Below are positions 46,517-57,761 of a stretch of DNA of 64,000 nt, one piece after another. Made by a program: the position numbers and the translations under genes. Origin of the DNA: Diospyros lotus (taxonomy: Eukaryota; Streptophyta; Magnoliopsida; Ericales; Ebenaceae); NCBI RefSeq assembly GCF_014633365.1, contig NC_068349.1:15762753-15826752 (forward strand). Reading direction: 5' to 3'. The notes under the pieces are model-generated. The model did not search any database. It saw only the letters and a program-made list of their open reading frames with translations, and had not been told where the DNA came from. Position 1 is the first letter of the stretch; each line of letters begins with the position of its first letter.

Positions 46517-48200
46517 TAGTGGTCAATTTTGTAAAAATTTTATTATAATTTCACCCTTATTTTGATATTAAAATTAGTTTAAATTGAATATTAATATGCA
46601 TTTTGTGATTGCGTGCAGGTTTAAAAAAATTAATATAAATATATATATAATAAAATAAATAAATAAATATCATATATATAATATATGAATTGCATGCTTC
46701 ACACAAGGAAGGCCCAAGTCCAACACAAGGAAGGCCCAAGCCCAAAAGTAAAGACCAAAGTTGTGGAAGCTTCTTAGATATTTTGTTTATCTTTGTATTT
46801 TTAAATTAGATATTTTTATTATTAAATTAGATATTTTGTATTATTAAATTAGATAATTGTGTGGTCTCCATTGCATCTTGTGGGCTATAAATATCTCACT
46901 TGGTTGCATTTATAACTATCCAATTTTTCCTATAATGAAAGCATAATTGTGTGCTTAAAATTTCTCACTCAAATTTTCAACTTTAGTTTTTATATAGTTG
47001 AGTTCTTAGAATTTCTCTTCCAAATTTTCAACTTTAGTTTCTATAAAGTTGTGTTATCTTATTCTTTTTTTTATCTTTATTATCCACCACCTATATAGTC
47101 GGTTAAATATTGTCTTTCAATTATTGTCTCTTTATTTTCCACTGTCTATATGGTCGGTTAAATATTATCTTTCAATTATTGTCTCTTTATTATCCACTGC
47201 CTATATGATTGATTAAATATTGTCTTTTAATTACCGTCTCTTTATTATCCATCGCCTATATGGTCGATTAAATAGTGTCTTTCAATTACCGTCTCTTTAT
47301 TATCCACTGCCTATATGGTCAATTAAATATTGTCTTTCAATTACTGTCTCTTTATTATCCACCGCCTATCTGGTCAGTTAAATATTGTCTTTTAAATACT
47401 GTCTTTTAATTTTTGTAATTTTAATTCCAGTCATTTAAATTCTTACCAATTTATTTTCAAATGAAGATGAGTAGCTAAATCCAATCTTGGATTAAGGAAA
47501 AGACAGTGTCCAACGCCAATGATTCCCAAAGAAAGCTGCGCATCAAATGTGTAATATTAATCTGATTTAATTTGAACAATGTGCGTATAATATATCTTTG
47601 AGTTTGGATTGAAGTATAAACCTAATTTAGAATTTCCATACCACGTATGGAGATTGTTAGACCTAGAAATGTTTTCATACCCAAGCCCAAATGATTAATC
47701 TGTATTTATAAACTCTATATGTGGAATATAATTCAAGTTATGGTAATTGCTTAACTTAGAATTTCCATGCCATGTATGGAGATTGCTTAAATAAGAATTA
47801 TCATTATTTGAACTAAAATTACTGACAGATCTGCAAAACTTAATTCAAATGAATATTACTGATCTTTTCTATTAAATCGGGAATTAATTGGTTTTAACAT
47901 TGAAATTGTCTTTACCCAAACTGCTTAAATTCAGTGTTAGTTTAGTTTCAATTCTTGCTTTTGGACCATCTTAATCACCTCCTAAAATCAAATATTCAGT
48001 GATTTTTGTTTTCATCTAAAATAATCTCCCTGTGAATCGACTCGAACTCACCGAAATATAAATTTAAAATTGTACTGCCGCACACTCGTACACTGGTGAG
48101 TATAATCACCCTACACCTGCTTTAATAAGAGAATTGACGTTTGATGAATTTGGTTGTAGTTTAGATGAATAAATGTGCAGGATAGCATAGTAGTTAAGGC
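46517..48200. mobile_element. LTR-like insertion of unknown family, copy 1
   Basis: It interrupts element B: AAAGCCATTCGGCAGAGACATGAT on the left and GGCATGACCATAATG on the right align to one continuous stretch of element A. It shares several blocks with the insertion at 48651-50556 (for example CATGCCATGTATGGAGATTG and GAATCGACT..GAACTCA). Exact ends are not fixed; an imperfect 8-9 bp repeat (AGACATGAT/AGGCATGAC) is at the borders. No coding frame. It may be a solo LTR of an Athila-like element, but this is uncertain. Confidence 0.5.
47068..47412. repeat. 55 bp minisatellite, six units
   Basis: Six units with a constant spacing of 55 bp; the GGTTAAATAT-like landmark is at 47101, 47156, 47211, 47266, 47321 and 47376. 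Each unit has TCTCTTTATTATCCAC, CCTATATGGTC and TATTGTCTTTCAATTA. Units differ by a few substitutions only. Confidence 0.95.
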
Positions 48201-48569
48201 ATGACCATAATGAACTCGGAGAAGGGATGGTTTGAAGAATATAGGGATGTAGAAAGTGGGTGAATAGAGTTATGGGTAGCTTGATGGTGTTGGTGGCGGC
48301 TACCCTCTGCGTCGCAGTCAACCTGTTCGCTACGTTGGTCACGCTATTGATTTCGAGTTAACTTAGCAACTTGGTTTTGAAGCTATTGGACGGTCTGGAG
48401 GAGGACCTCCACAACGATTGGGTTTTCTGGGATGTGGTTGATGGCGTCTAGTTCTTGATTAGGGGCGTTTCTGGTTCACACCATTAGAAGGTGATGGGAT
48501 TGGTTGAAAAGCTCTGGTGAGATTATGGGGTAGGTAAGTTTTACCGAACCCCACGATGGGCGCTAGATG
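48201..48569 (-). mobile_element. 5' leader and primer-binding region of element B
   Basis: Homologous to 22650-23017 of element A. On the minus strand TAGCGCCCATCGTGGGG lies directly after the 5' LTR end; element A has TGGCACCCACCATGGGG at the same place. This is the expected primer-binding position. I do not assign the tRNA. Confidence 0.6.
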
Positions 48570-50948
48570 TTTCCTTCCGACCCCAAAAGGAGGTGGTCGG
48601 ATGTAAGCTCACAACGGTAGAAAATGGACTCCTGGGGGTGGCTAGTGATTGGAGGCCAAAAATGTTAAATTCTATCTTCTCACTAATTCAATGCGCTAAA
48701 ATTATCAATAATCTATGTCTTGTAGGGATACTCATATTGCAAGTCTTCATGTTCGAATTTATGAAAGAAAATTATCTACATTCGAATGTGTGGCACTCAA
48801 AAGAATCATATTCAGATGACAAGGACATATCATTCGGATGTCCAAGCACACATTCGGATGACCACTAAAGCCATTTAGATATGAAACAAGTCATTCGAAT
48901 GTCCAAAGCCCAGCATATCCAAATACATCACTGTAGCATTCGGGTACAAGACACAAAGATTCACCCAAGCCATTCGGATATCACATGATGTGTTCAGATA
49001 TCAGAGACATGACTCGCGCGACCCATCCAATTATCAAGCCTCCACATCTGGATATTAGAGAGAAACAAGTGAAGACATTCGAATATCAAGCCCACACATC
49101 CGAATAGCATGCAGCACATTCGGATACCATTTTAAGATATTTTCAAACTCTACGCAAATGAACGCGGTGGCATTCCATTGTAAATTTTTCCTGCAGAGTG
49201 GGTCGTTTGCGGAGGATGATCATATAAAATCCATCATCATCTTCACCAAAAAGGGGGGACAGCCATTAGATCAGCCATTAGAATAGGGATTTTCAGAGAA
49301 ATACTTTCCAGAAAAGGGTTTTAGTTTAGCTTTTACATTATGTTCATTTTGTTTCTGTTTATGTTCTTTCTTTTTGTTGTAATTCATTTCTCGTTATTTC
49401 TTCCTTCTATTTCCATAATCTTAAAGGTCCATTATTGTTCCATTACCTTGTTGATTTTATGTTCTGTTACTTCTGTAATGACGTTTAGAACTTGTATTCT
49501 GTATTTCTATTCTCTTCTGTTATTTGTTTAATTTCTGTTTGTTGCTTTCTTTCCAGTAGCTTACAAGTAGAACTTAAAAATCACTGCTTTACCATTTTCA
49601 AACTATTGTTATATTCTTACATTGCTATTAAATAGATTGGGCATTTACGTTTAATTGCAATTCATTTACTGCTCCGTAATTGCTTCATTTCAGTTAAATA
49701 GTATGTGTTCTTCTTGTTACAGTCAGTAGTTAATTCCTGTAGCAGTCAATATTTCATTTTCAGTGTATTTATTTTCATTTGGTTAAGTCATTTACTGCTT
49801 CTATAATTTCATTTTTGTTTGATTAGTTGTTGGAGATGTGTGGCTAAACTTGAACTTGGGCCAAGATAAGGACTCTGTCCAGTGTCATTATTTACTCAAG
49901 AGAGCCAAATTCCTAATGAATTGACAATATTTTGATTTCATTTGAGCAGTGTGTATAAATTGAATCTTTGGATTTGGATCTGAGCATAAGTCTAATTTAG
50001 AATTTTCATGCCATGTATGGAGGTTAATAGAACTGAAAATGTTTTCATATCCAAACTCAAATGATTAATTTGAATCTTCAATTTCTGTTTGGTAATTACA
50101 GTCCAAGTTATGGTAGTTGCTTAATTTAGACTCTCTCATGCCATGTATGGAGAGTGTTTTTTCTATAACTATCATTATCTTTGGAATACAGTTAACAGCA
50201 CAACCTCAATTTTAATTAGAATGATGTTATTATTTTAATAGTTTTTTGGGGAAATTAGTGAGCTAGCGTAGAAATTGTCTTGACCTAAGATTACTTACAG
50301 CATCAATTAGTTTATTTCTATATTTAGCATTAGTTTAGTTCTACTCTTCTTGCGAATTCAGCTTATTTTAACATAGTTTGCTCAACCAAATGTTCTAGTA
50401 TGCTTATGTTCTTCCATAAATAATCTCCTAGTGAATCGACCTGAACTCATCCAAAAATTAAATTTGTACTACATGTTCACTCATACAATGAAGAGTATAA
50501 ACACATCATCCATATTAATAATTAATTAAATTTATGATTGCAGGGTGAGAGACGCAGTAGTTGGCACCTACAAGCACTCTTACGCTCAAGTAAGTATGAG
50601 GGTAAAATGGCACAGTATCAGTAGACTAGAGAAGAACACACCTTAGCTCTAGAGAGAGCTGGTTTATATAGAATGAGGAGAGGTCCTCCTACATGCATGC
50701 ATCATGCGTTTGCAATGTAATAAGACTGGATATCCGATGCCAACGGGACACCATGATAGTGGCATGGTGCCAATGAGACCCTCATTAATGAGGATGAGAT
50801 CTATCATTAATTAGGATGGAATCTTGAGTGAGTGCGAGAGTATCCAACATACAGTTGCAATGATGTTGCTACAGGCTGTTGTTGGGCCAAGTTAAAAGGC
50901 CAAGATTGGGTTGTGGGTCGCTCGTCAAGATTGGGTCAGTAAAGTCCA
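48570..50948 (-). repeat. 5' LTR of element B, interrupted
   Basis: LTR sequence at 48570-48650 and 50557-50948 matches the 3' LTR at 30631-31151. Between them lies an inserted LTR-like piece (48651-50556). The outer edge is TGGACTTTACTG on the minus strand at 50948, next to the target duplication ATTTA. Confidence 0.8.
48651..50556. mobile_element. LTR-like insertion of unknown family, copy 2
   Basis: About 1.9 kb inside the 5' LTR of element B. It shares blocks with 46517-48200 but lacks the 55 bp array and instead holds many CATTCGGAT-like motifs (48779-49128). A short border repeat TGGCT/TGGCA is possible. No coding frame; it could be a solo LTR. Confidence 0.5.
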
Positions 50949-50953
50949 ATTTA

Positions 50954-52846
50954 CTACTTTTTTTTTTTTTTTTTCTTTATGAAATTATATTTAAATCTTA
51001 TTATTTTCTTTGATAATGATATGCGCAAGCTTATTAATGCAAACACAATTAGCAAACTTTTTCTACTAAAGCACAACATTCCTGCAAATAATGACAATAG
51101 GGGACAAGAAATGCCCAGAAAGGGAAATTAGCTTAATTTTGTTCTTAATTTGGGTGTAAATGGGTTAATCTCAATGGTTCTAATTAATTTTATTATTTAA
51201 AGTAAAAATAAATCTAAAAATATATATAAATATAAATATTTAATTAGAGCTTATTTACTATCTTTGTATATATATAATATACCACTCATTCCCTTTGCGA
51301 ATTTTACCTAATTTGATTACTAGGTGGTTCTAGAATTGCGTCGAGGGAGCTTCCTCAATAAGATCTGACTTCTTGTTCAACTTTTAGAGTTTATTTATCT
51401 CCTCAATTTATTCTACTTATTTTTGTTTTATGTTTTGGCCCGAGTTTCTTATATTTTGTTTTTGGAAGTTAGAATTTGGAGTTTCGACGAAATTGCTTAA
51501 GGATCTCATTAATTAATTTTTGTAATAGATTTAGACACTGGATTCAGGTCACAGATTTGGGTTAGCTTGCCCATGAGGGTTTAATAACTGCTAATGAGCT
51601 ATTAGGAAAAATAATGAATACTGAATAAACAATGTATATAGTTTTTTTTAGCAAAAATAATTGAATTGTTGCTTGGTTTGTATTTTCAGTTAGAAACAAA
51701 ATCACAAAGCGAAAATCCTTTACAAGCCACAACTTCAATGTCTTGTTTTGTAATATACAAAGAACGTGCTGATAGAATCTTTATAGAACACTTTTACAAA
51801 ATGTAAAACTTTACATCTATTGTTCTCGGGATATAGATCAAATCACGGGTAAGTAACACGTTAAGATTAGTACAAGTAAGTTACGAGTTCGATATTCGGC
51901 CTAGATAAAGGTCAAAGGTTCACTTGCAATTTATTTTCTCTGCAAAAATTGAGGACACGAATGAAAAAAAATTGCACAAGAATAATAATCCCAAAACCTT
52001 ACATCTATTTCTTCATTTATGTGTGTGCGCGCGCGTGAGTATGCATTTCTCTTTAATTGAAAAAAGTGGGCACAACAGCTCATTAGCAGTTATTGAGCCC
52101 TTATGGGCAGGCCGACCTAGATTTCTGATTTAGGTCCAAGTCCAAATCTATTACATCTCTCATTCGCAAGTAATGGACTTATCATCGTGTTCATATACCT
52201 GTTATTATATATTTTTTTTTTCTTTGTCGGTATTATAGTGATAAATAAGTCTTACAACTAACATACTTTTACTTGAGAGTTCATTTTTATATAATTATTA
52301 AGATAGTATTTATTAAAATGAATAAAATAAGAAACTATCAAAATAAGGTTGGAATACTATCCAAACCAAAACATAAGGTCAAGATAAAATTGAGAAGTAT
52401 TTCAAAATTTATATCAGATTGCTTGTTAAATTTTTTGAAAATCATTGAGAATTGTACTTTTTTTTTCATGTGTTTGTTAAATGTATATGAGAAAGTACTA
52501 AGATAAGAGTTTTTTATCAAAATATCTCTATTACCAAATTCATTCAAAATTGTATGTTAATGTCAACAATAAGTTTATGATTAAAATAGTGTTTTATGAT
52601 TAATGTGAATTGTCAAAAAATAAAAATTATAATTAAAATTAAAAATAGTGTTTTATTTTTTAAATCTATTTTCAAAAATAGATTTTAAAAAGACTTAGCA
52701 AGTAGAAATAATTATTTGTGGAATTGCAATAATTCCACATAGATAATTAAAAATTACCAAAACATATTTTTATAATAGATAATAAAATATTAAATTGAAG
52801 AAAATAATTTAAAAAATTGGTGAAAAGAATTTGTATTAGATAATAA

Positions 52847-52881
<35 letters not shown>

Positions 52882-53384
52882 AATTTAAATTTTAAAAATT
52901 GATGAAAGGAATAGTTTCATTTTAAATTTTAAAAATTGTCAAAACATATGGTAATTTAAAAATATATTAAATGATATTAATTATAAGACTTAAATAAATA
53001 AGTTCTTTTAAAACCAACCTGATTGTAAAAATAAGACTTAATAAATTTAAATTTTAAAAATTTATTAAATGACATTAATTATCCTACAAGGAGCATATGT
53101 GTAATTTAAACTTATTTATAAAACATCAGATAAATTTATATGAAGAGGGGCTAGATAAATTTATTTATAAAAAGTACGATAAAAAGTCTCGCAAGAGCTT
53201 TTCGGAAAAGGTCAAATAAGTTAAACAAACACATTAAAAATGACAAACATCCAGAATGCTTTCCATATTTAATATTTTTCATCCCATATCTTAGTTAACA
53301 AACACTATCTAAATATATATAATAGCTTTATTATCTAAGTAGAATTAATATGTTATACCTAAATCTATTAAGTCACGTTTATGC
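50954..53384. other. AT-rich intergenic sequence
   Basis: No gene or RNA is recognisable. Long T run at 50960-50974. A (TA)n(GA)n microsatellite lies at about 52848-52881. Confidence 0.6.
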
Positions 53385-54515
53385 ACATTAAGACAAATTC
53401 TTCTTCCTTTACTACGAGCTCATAATCGTTTCCTCTAAAATCTATAGTAGAGTTGAGGAACCTATTTGGCTTAAATTGTAGTGGATCTTCCCAACTGATG
53501 GGATCTCGTCCAATTGCCCAGACATTTACAATTATTTGGGCATCTTTAGGAATGGTATAGTTCATCACTCGGCAAGTCTCAAGTGCACGGCGCGGAAGCA
53601 AAAATGGTGCGGGAGGGTGCAACCTTGAAGTCTCTTTACTATAATCTCTAATAGCAATAGGCTCTCACTCTGTTAAACTTGAAAGAACATGCTCAAGTCC
53701 TAAGGAAATTTCACCCGAGGGGATGGCTAACTTCGTCTGGGATGACTCCCCCCGGGGGCTACATAACAACACAAATCAAGCTATTCACTTCAAAATTTGA
53801 GATAGTTAAACTCCTTTAATTATTCAATATGTGTTCAACTTCTTCCATTTTTTGTTATTGAGCTATATTTTATTTTATTGTTCCCATTGCCTTACACTAC
53901 TATTGCTCAATAGCTAATAGTGTAAGAAGAGTTTATTGTATTTCAGAGATGGGCCACCTTTATGACTAATTATTTATTTTATTGTTCCCATTGCCTTACA
54001 CTACTGTTGCTTAATAGCTAATAGTGTAAGAAGAGTTGACTGTATCTTGGGGATAGCCATCTTTGTGATTAATTATTTTGTGTGGGGAAATTTACCTTAT
54101 GGGGACAATGATTATACGCCCCAAACCGCAAGTAATTGGTTGATTTGGTCATCCAAGAAGGAAGCATCTCCGGATGATGTGTCGAACCAAGTTTTCTCGG
54201 TCAAGGGCAACCGAGCGACAAGTAGTTGCCTTCTAGACTCTTGACTAGCCCCACATGAGGCACGTATTGTGCAGACAAGATGTGATTGTGGGTCTTGAAA
54301 ATTTCGATAGCAGCGACGAGCCAGCGATCAAAACTCGAGTTCCTAGTCTTAGTAAGATGAGGGGGGCAGCCATAGATTTGAGCAAACTTGGATAGGGTGC
54401 CCATATAGAGAATTAATGGCGCCCAGAATTGGCCATAGACCTGGTGGAGTTGTGGCTTGTTGGAGAGAAATGAAGCTTTGAAACGCTTGAGAAAGAGCAG
54501 GAAGAGTGAGTGAGA
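53385..54515 (-). pseudogene. Cytochrome P450 pseudogene (copy 3)
   Basis: Homologous to copy 2 in the same orientation. Exon 1 remains as 54515 to about 54180 (start of the protein to the THNHILSAQYVPH region, with stops and small deletions) and a separate bit of its 3' end at about 54161-54117; the roughly 400 bases between them in copy 2 are gone. Exon 2 remains only at about 53640-53385, from KETSRLHPPAP to FRGNDYELV. Directly after this a small deletion replaces the haem loop (PFGAGRRICPG) and changes the frame, and the rest of exon 2 is absent. The intron region is replaced by unrelated sequence with a tandem duplication. It cannot encode a P450. Confidence 0.9.
53869..54076. repeat. 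104 bp tandem duplication in P450 pseudogene intron region
   Basis: Two units in direct order (ATTGTTCCCATTGCCTTACA at 53877 and 53981, spacing 104 bp) differ at several bases. Each also contains an inverted pair, CTTACACTA and TAGTGTAAG. Confidence 0.9.
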
Positions 54516-55755
54516 AGGTGGGTTTCTTTCAACCTCTCAATAGTGCAGCAAGATTACCTGACGGGTGTGTCCACGCTTTTGCTTATACATATAGATAGGA
54601 GTTGGAGTTGGATTCACTTTGGATTTCATCCCTTTCAACTAAAAGTTCGGCCGGCGACAGGTCACATTACTTCTAGAAGCTTTATGTATTATATATAGTG
54701 CAATCACGTCGCAAGCAGCTGGTCAGTCCATTTCAATTATTTTATCTATCACTTGACTAAATTTTAATTTTTTTAGTTCTTCATTAAATCTTTTTAACAA
54801 AACTAACGTTAACGTAATTTGCAAGTCATTTGCATGTCTACCAAATCCATGACCATCCACGTTTCTGCATGATATATACAAACACAAGATGATTATGGTT
54901 TTAACGAAATGCAAACATTCATTACAAAGTAAATATATATATATATATATGCATCCACAAACAAATTAATTCATCAAATGCGCTTTTTTAAATGTATCTG
55001 ATTTTATTTTTTTTATAAAAAAAGAGGTGAAGCGACCAACATTACAACCCTTCTAAGTGTGACCATGAAAATCCTCTCACACTAAAAAATATTCTATTTA
55101 AACGGTAACTATTGTTTATGAAGTCAAAGCCGTCACACTATCGCTATCGTAATATGCATCGTAATTATTAGTCTCACTTGTATTATCAAGTCCACAACAA
55201 GAAGCGGATTCATATTTAAAGAGATTATGATTTGATCCCATACTAACAACGACGAAAGATGCCTCCTCTCGAACTGCTGGGCTACAACCTGTTGACCGCT
55301 CTAATTAGGGGAGGATTAGGATTATGCTATGCTATAACAACTCCAGAAACAGGGCTTCTTGCTTGCTGGTCAAGCCCAGTTCATATAGAGTCGAGGCACT
55401 TTCTCCATCGCCGAAAGCCCGTCGAGGGTATGCCCTCGCCTGCGCTAACAAAAGCATATGCCAAATGGGAGATAACGCAAAACCTCCAGAAAGCACAAAC
55501 TACAAAATATCTGGATAACATAGAGACGGCATAAACTAAAAATAAATAAATTTCTAGCAGTAGCACATCTTAAACTCAACTCAGATGAAATTAGAGTTTA
55601 AGCTCCGCTATGATTTCAAACATAATATTAGAGCATATGCAAAAAAAAAAAGGCATCATAGAAGTTGGCATGGAAACCTCTGAACCAGATCATATTTCCT
55701 TAATGCCAAATTGGAAGGGCAGAGATGCGTTTGACCATGCAGACTGGCAACCTAA
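54516..55755. other. Intergenic sequence without a recognised gene
   Basis: AT-rich sequence with an (AT)n tract at about 54933-54950. The block 55259-55540 is richer in G+C and open in two frames (55259-55534 and 55324-55518), but neither translation resembles a family that I know. Confidence 0.5.
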
Positions 55756-55763
55756 GCTATTGG

Positions 55764-57218
55764 TAGGGATGACAATTGCAACCGAAACACTGGAGAATCG
55801 AATCAAAATTGAACTGGTCAATGCAGTTAAAAACCGTTTGATTGGGTAATGATTTGGTTTGAAAAAAAACCGAACAATGTTTCGATAGATATGATTTGAT
55901 TATGATTTTCACTAAATCTAAATCAAAATTCGAATCATAACTGAATCGAATATATGAGTAACTGAACCAAATCGAACCGAATATACATATATATAATATG
56001 TATATATTATATATATAAGTGTGGCAACTGAAATGATAATTTAGTGTATATATTATAATATAAATATTAACTGAAATGATAATTTAATGTATATATTATA
56101 TATACATATTATATATAAGAGTGGCTGGCTGGGAGCAATTGAATTGAAATAATAATTTAATGCTAGGAGAGATTAACAAATTAGCAGTATCAAGTACCTT
56201 TGTTATGATTTAATAGGGGAATATCACATTAAAAAGAACAAGGTAAATGATGTGAATAACCAAGAATGTATATTGGATGTGAGCGTCACTCCAAGAGAGA
56301 ATTTCATTTCTTTTGATGATGAATATCAATCTTTTCTTAAAAAGAGGAAAACTACCAAGGTTGCTAGTTTTAGAACTGAATTGGACCTTTACTTGGATGA
56401 AGATGTTATAGTTGATAATGGTCAATTTGATATTTTACTTTGCTGGAAAGTGAATAGGGTAAAGGATCCTACCTTGCAAACTATTGCAAGAGATATATTA
56501 GCCATTCCTCTATCTACTGTTGCTTCGGAGTCGACATTCAGTTCTTGTGGGAGACTGGTGAGTCCTTATCGTAATCGACTTCATTCAAAGACAATAGAAG
56601 TATTGATGTGTGCCCAAAGTTGGTTGTCAAATGAAGTGGAAAAAGGTGAATTTATTTCATTTACTAGTTATTTTTTATTGTTAAGACTTTAAAATTTTCA
56701 TATAATTTACTTTTTATATTTATATTTTTGTTAGATAGAGTTGGCTCATTCATTTCAAATGGATATGCATCAATTTACGAAGAAGATATTAATGTTGTTG
56801 ATGAAGGTATTAACTTTCGTAGCTAAAATTTTTTAGCTTAAACTACAATTTAATTAAGCAAATATTAATTTATTGATCTTAACAATTGTAGATTTAGAGA
56901 TGTGATTTTCTATCCAAGATGTTTGAAGTTAATTTGTAACTTTATGCAAGAAGAAGATAATTTTATTAGAGTTTGTCTTTGTTTGTTGTGGAGTTATCAA
57001 AAATTTTTATGAATGCTATTGCAAGAGTTTGTCTTTATTTGTTGGTATGGATCAAACTAAAAAAATCATGGTTAAAACCGAAATCAGATGGTTTGGTTAT
57101 GGTTTTTAATTTTTAAAACCAATGGGTAATAGTTTGGTTTTGGTTTTAATAGTTTTAAGTTTGGTTTGGTTATGGTTTTGGCAAAAATTGAAACCAAACC
57201 GAGCCATTGTCAACCCTA
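55764..57218 (+). mobile_element. Internally deleted hAT DNA transposon
   Basis: The ends are inverted repeats: TAGGGATGACAAT at 55764 and ATTGTCAACCCTA ending at 57218 (one mismatch in 13). The 8 bp flanks GCTATTGG (55756-55763) and TCTATTGG (57219-57226) agree at seven bases, the 8 bp target duplication of hAT elements. The subterminal regions are rich in AACCGAA/GGTTTGGTT motifs. The length is 1455 bp, too short for a full transposase; only the C-terminal part remains. Confidence 0.92.
56252..56692 (+). pseudogene. hAT transposase C-terminal dimerisation domain
   Basis: The frame contains ELDLYLDEDVIVDNGQFDIL, CWKVNRVKDPTLQTIARDIL and IPLSTVASESTFSSCGRLVS, ending near LMCAQSWL. This is the dimerisation region (LDxYL..W...N....P.L...A.DIL.I..STVASE..FS..GR) of RICESLEEPER/DAYSLEEPER-type hAT proteins. 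The BED zinc finger and catalytic core are missing, so it is a truncated transposase inside a non-autonomous element and not a domesticated gene. Confidence 0.88.
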
Positions 57219-57761
57219 TCTATTGGCTATAACATCCTCAAGGTTCTGCAAAAAGACAAAGACACCCCTTACATGGGGAAATGTCAATAACTTTTATTGA
57301 CTTTACAACTCTAGTTATATTTTTTCACCTATCATTGTTAAAATTGTTAATATAACGAAAATACCTTCGCATTTTTTCTCTCTTTCCCTTTGTCCAATGA
57401 ACTAACCAAAATCTGATAGTTTATCAATCTCTTTCTATAGTTCGAGGATGATTTTTCCATTGTCAAACCAGAGAGAGAGAGAGAGTAATAGACAGTCAGA
57501 TTCTGGATAGTTCACCATACAACAAGAAAAAAAGGAGTGGGAGGAAAAATGTGAAAGTATTTTCTGTCATATTAAAATTTTTAATATCTGTGAAAGTAAC
57601 AATAGGGGGAAAAGTGTACCTAGAGTTATAAAGTCACATAAGGTCTCTATCATTTCTCAAATGTTAGGGGTCTCTTTGTCTTTTTATCAAACATCAAGAG
57701 TGTTAAGTTTAATTTATCCAATATTGAAATTTGCTATGGAAAAATACGCATGTTAACTTAC

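Larger units (their letters stand above)
30631..50948 (-). mobile_element. Ty3/gypsy Tat-like element B with nested insertions (20.3 kb)
   Basis: Both outer ends are fixed: the 5 bp ATTTA stands immediately outside at 30626-30630 and again at 50949-50953. On the minus strand the order is 5' LTR (50948-48570, itself interrupted), primer-binding region, gag, protease, a truncated RT, RNase H, integrase, repeat tail, and 3' LTR (31151-30631). Insertions found inside: solo LTRs at 31799-33728, 41456-43459 and 45029-46453; a truncated Del-like element at about 36991-41295 that itself holds a Cassandra element; and two related LTR-like pieces at about 46517-48200 and 48651-50556. Without these the element is about 7 kb. 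All domains are decayed. Confidence 0.85.

Noticed and set aside
48779..49128. CRISPR-like array of short repeats
   Set aside because: The motif is only about nine bases, spacing is irregular, copies vary, and the context is a plant retrotransposon.
55259..55534. Possible small gene (91 codons)
   Set aside because: Open in two overlapping frames without motif or splice evidence; kept only as part of the unassigned intergenic stretch.
56252..56692. Domesticated hAT transposase gene
   Set aside because: The frame lacks the BED finger and catalytic core and lies within a bounded, internally deleted transposon.
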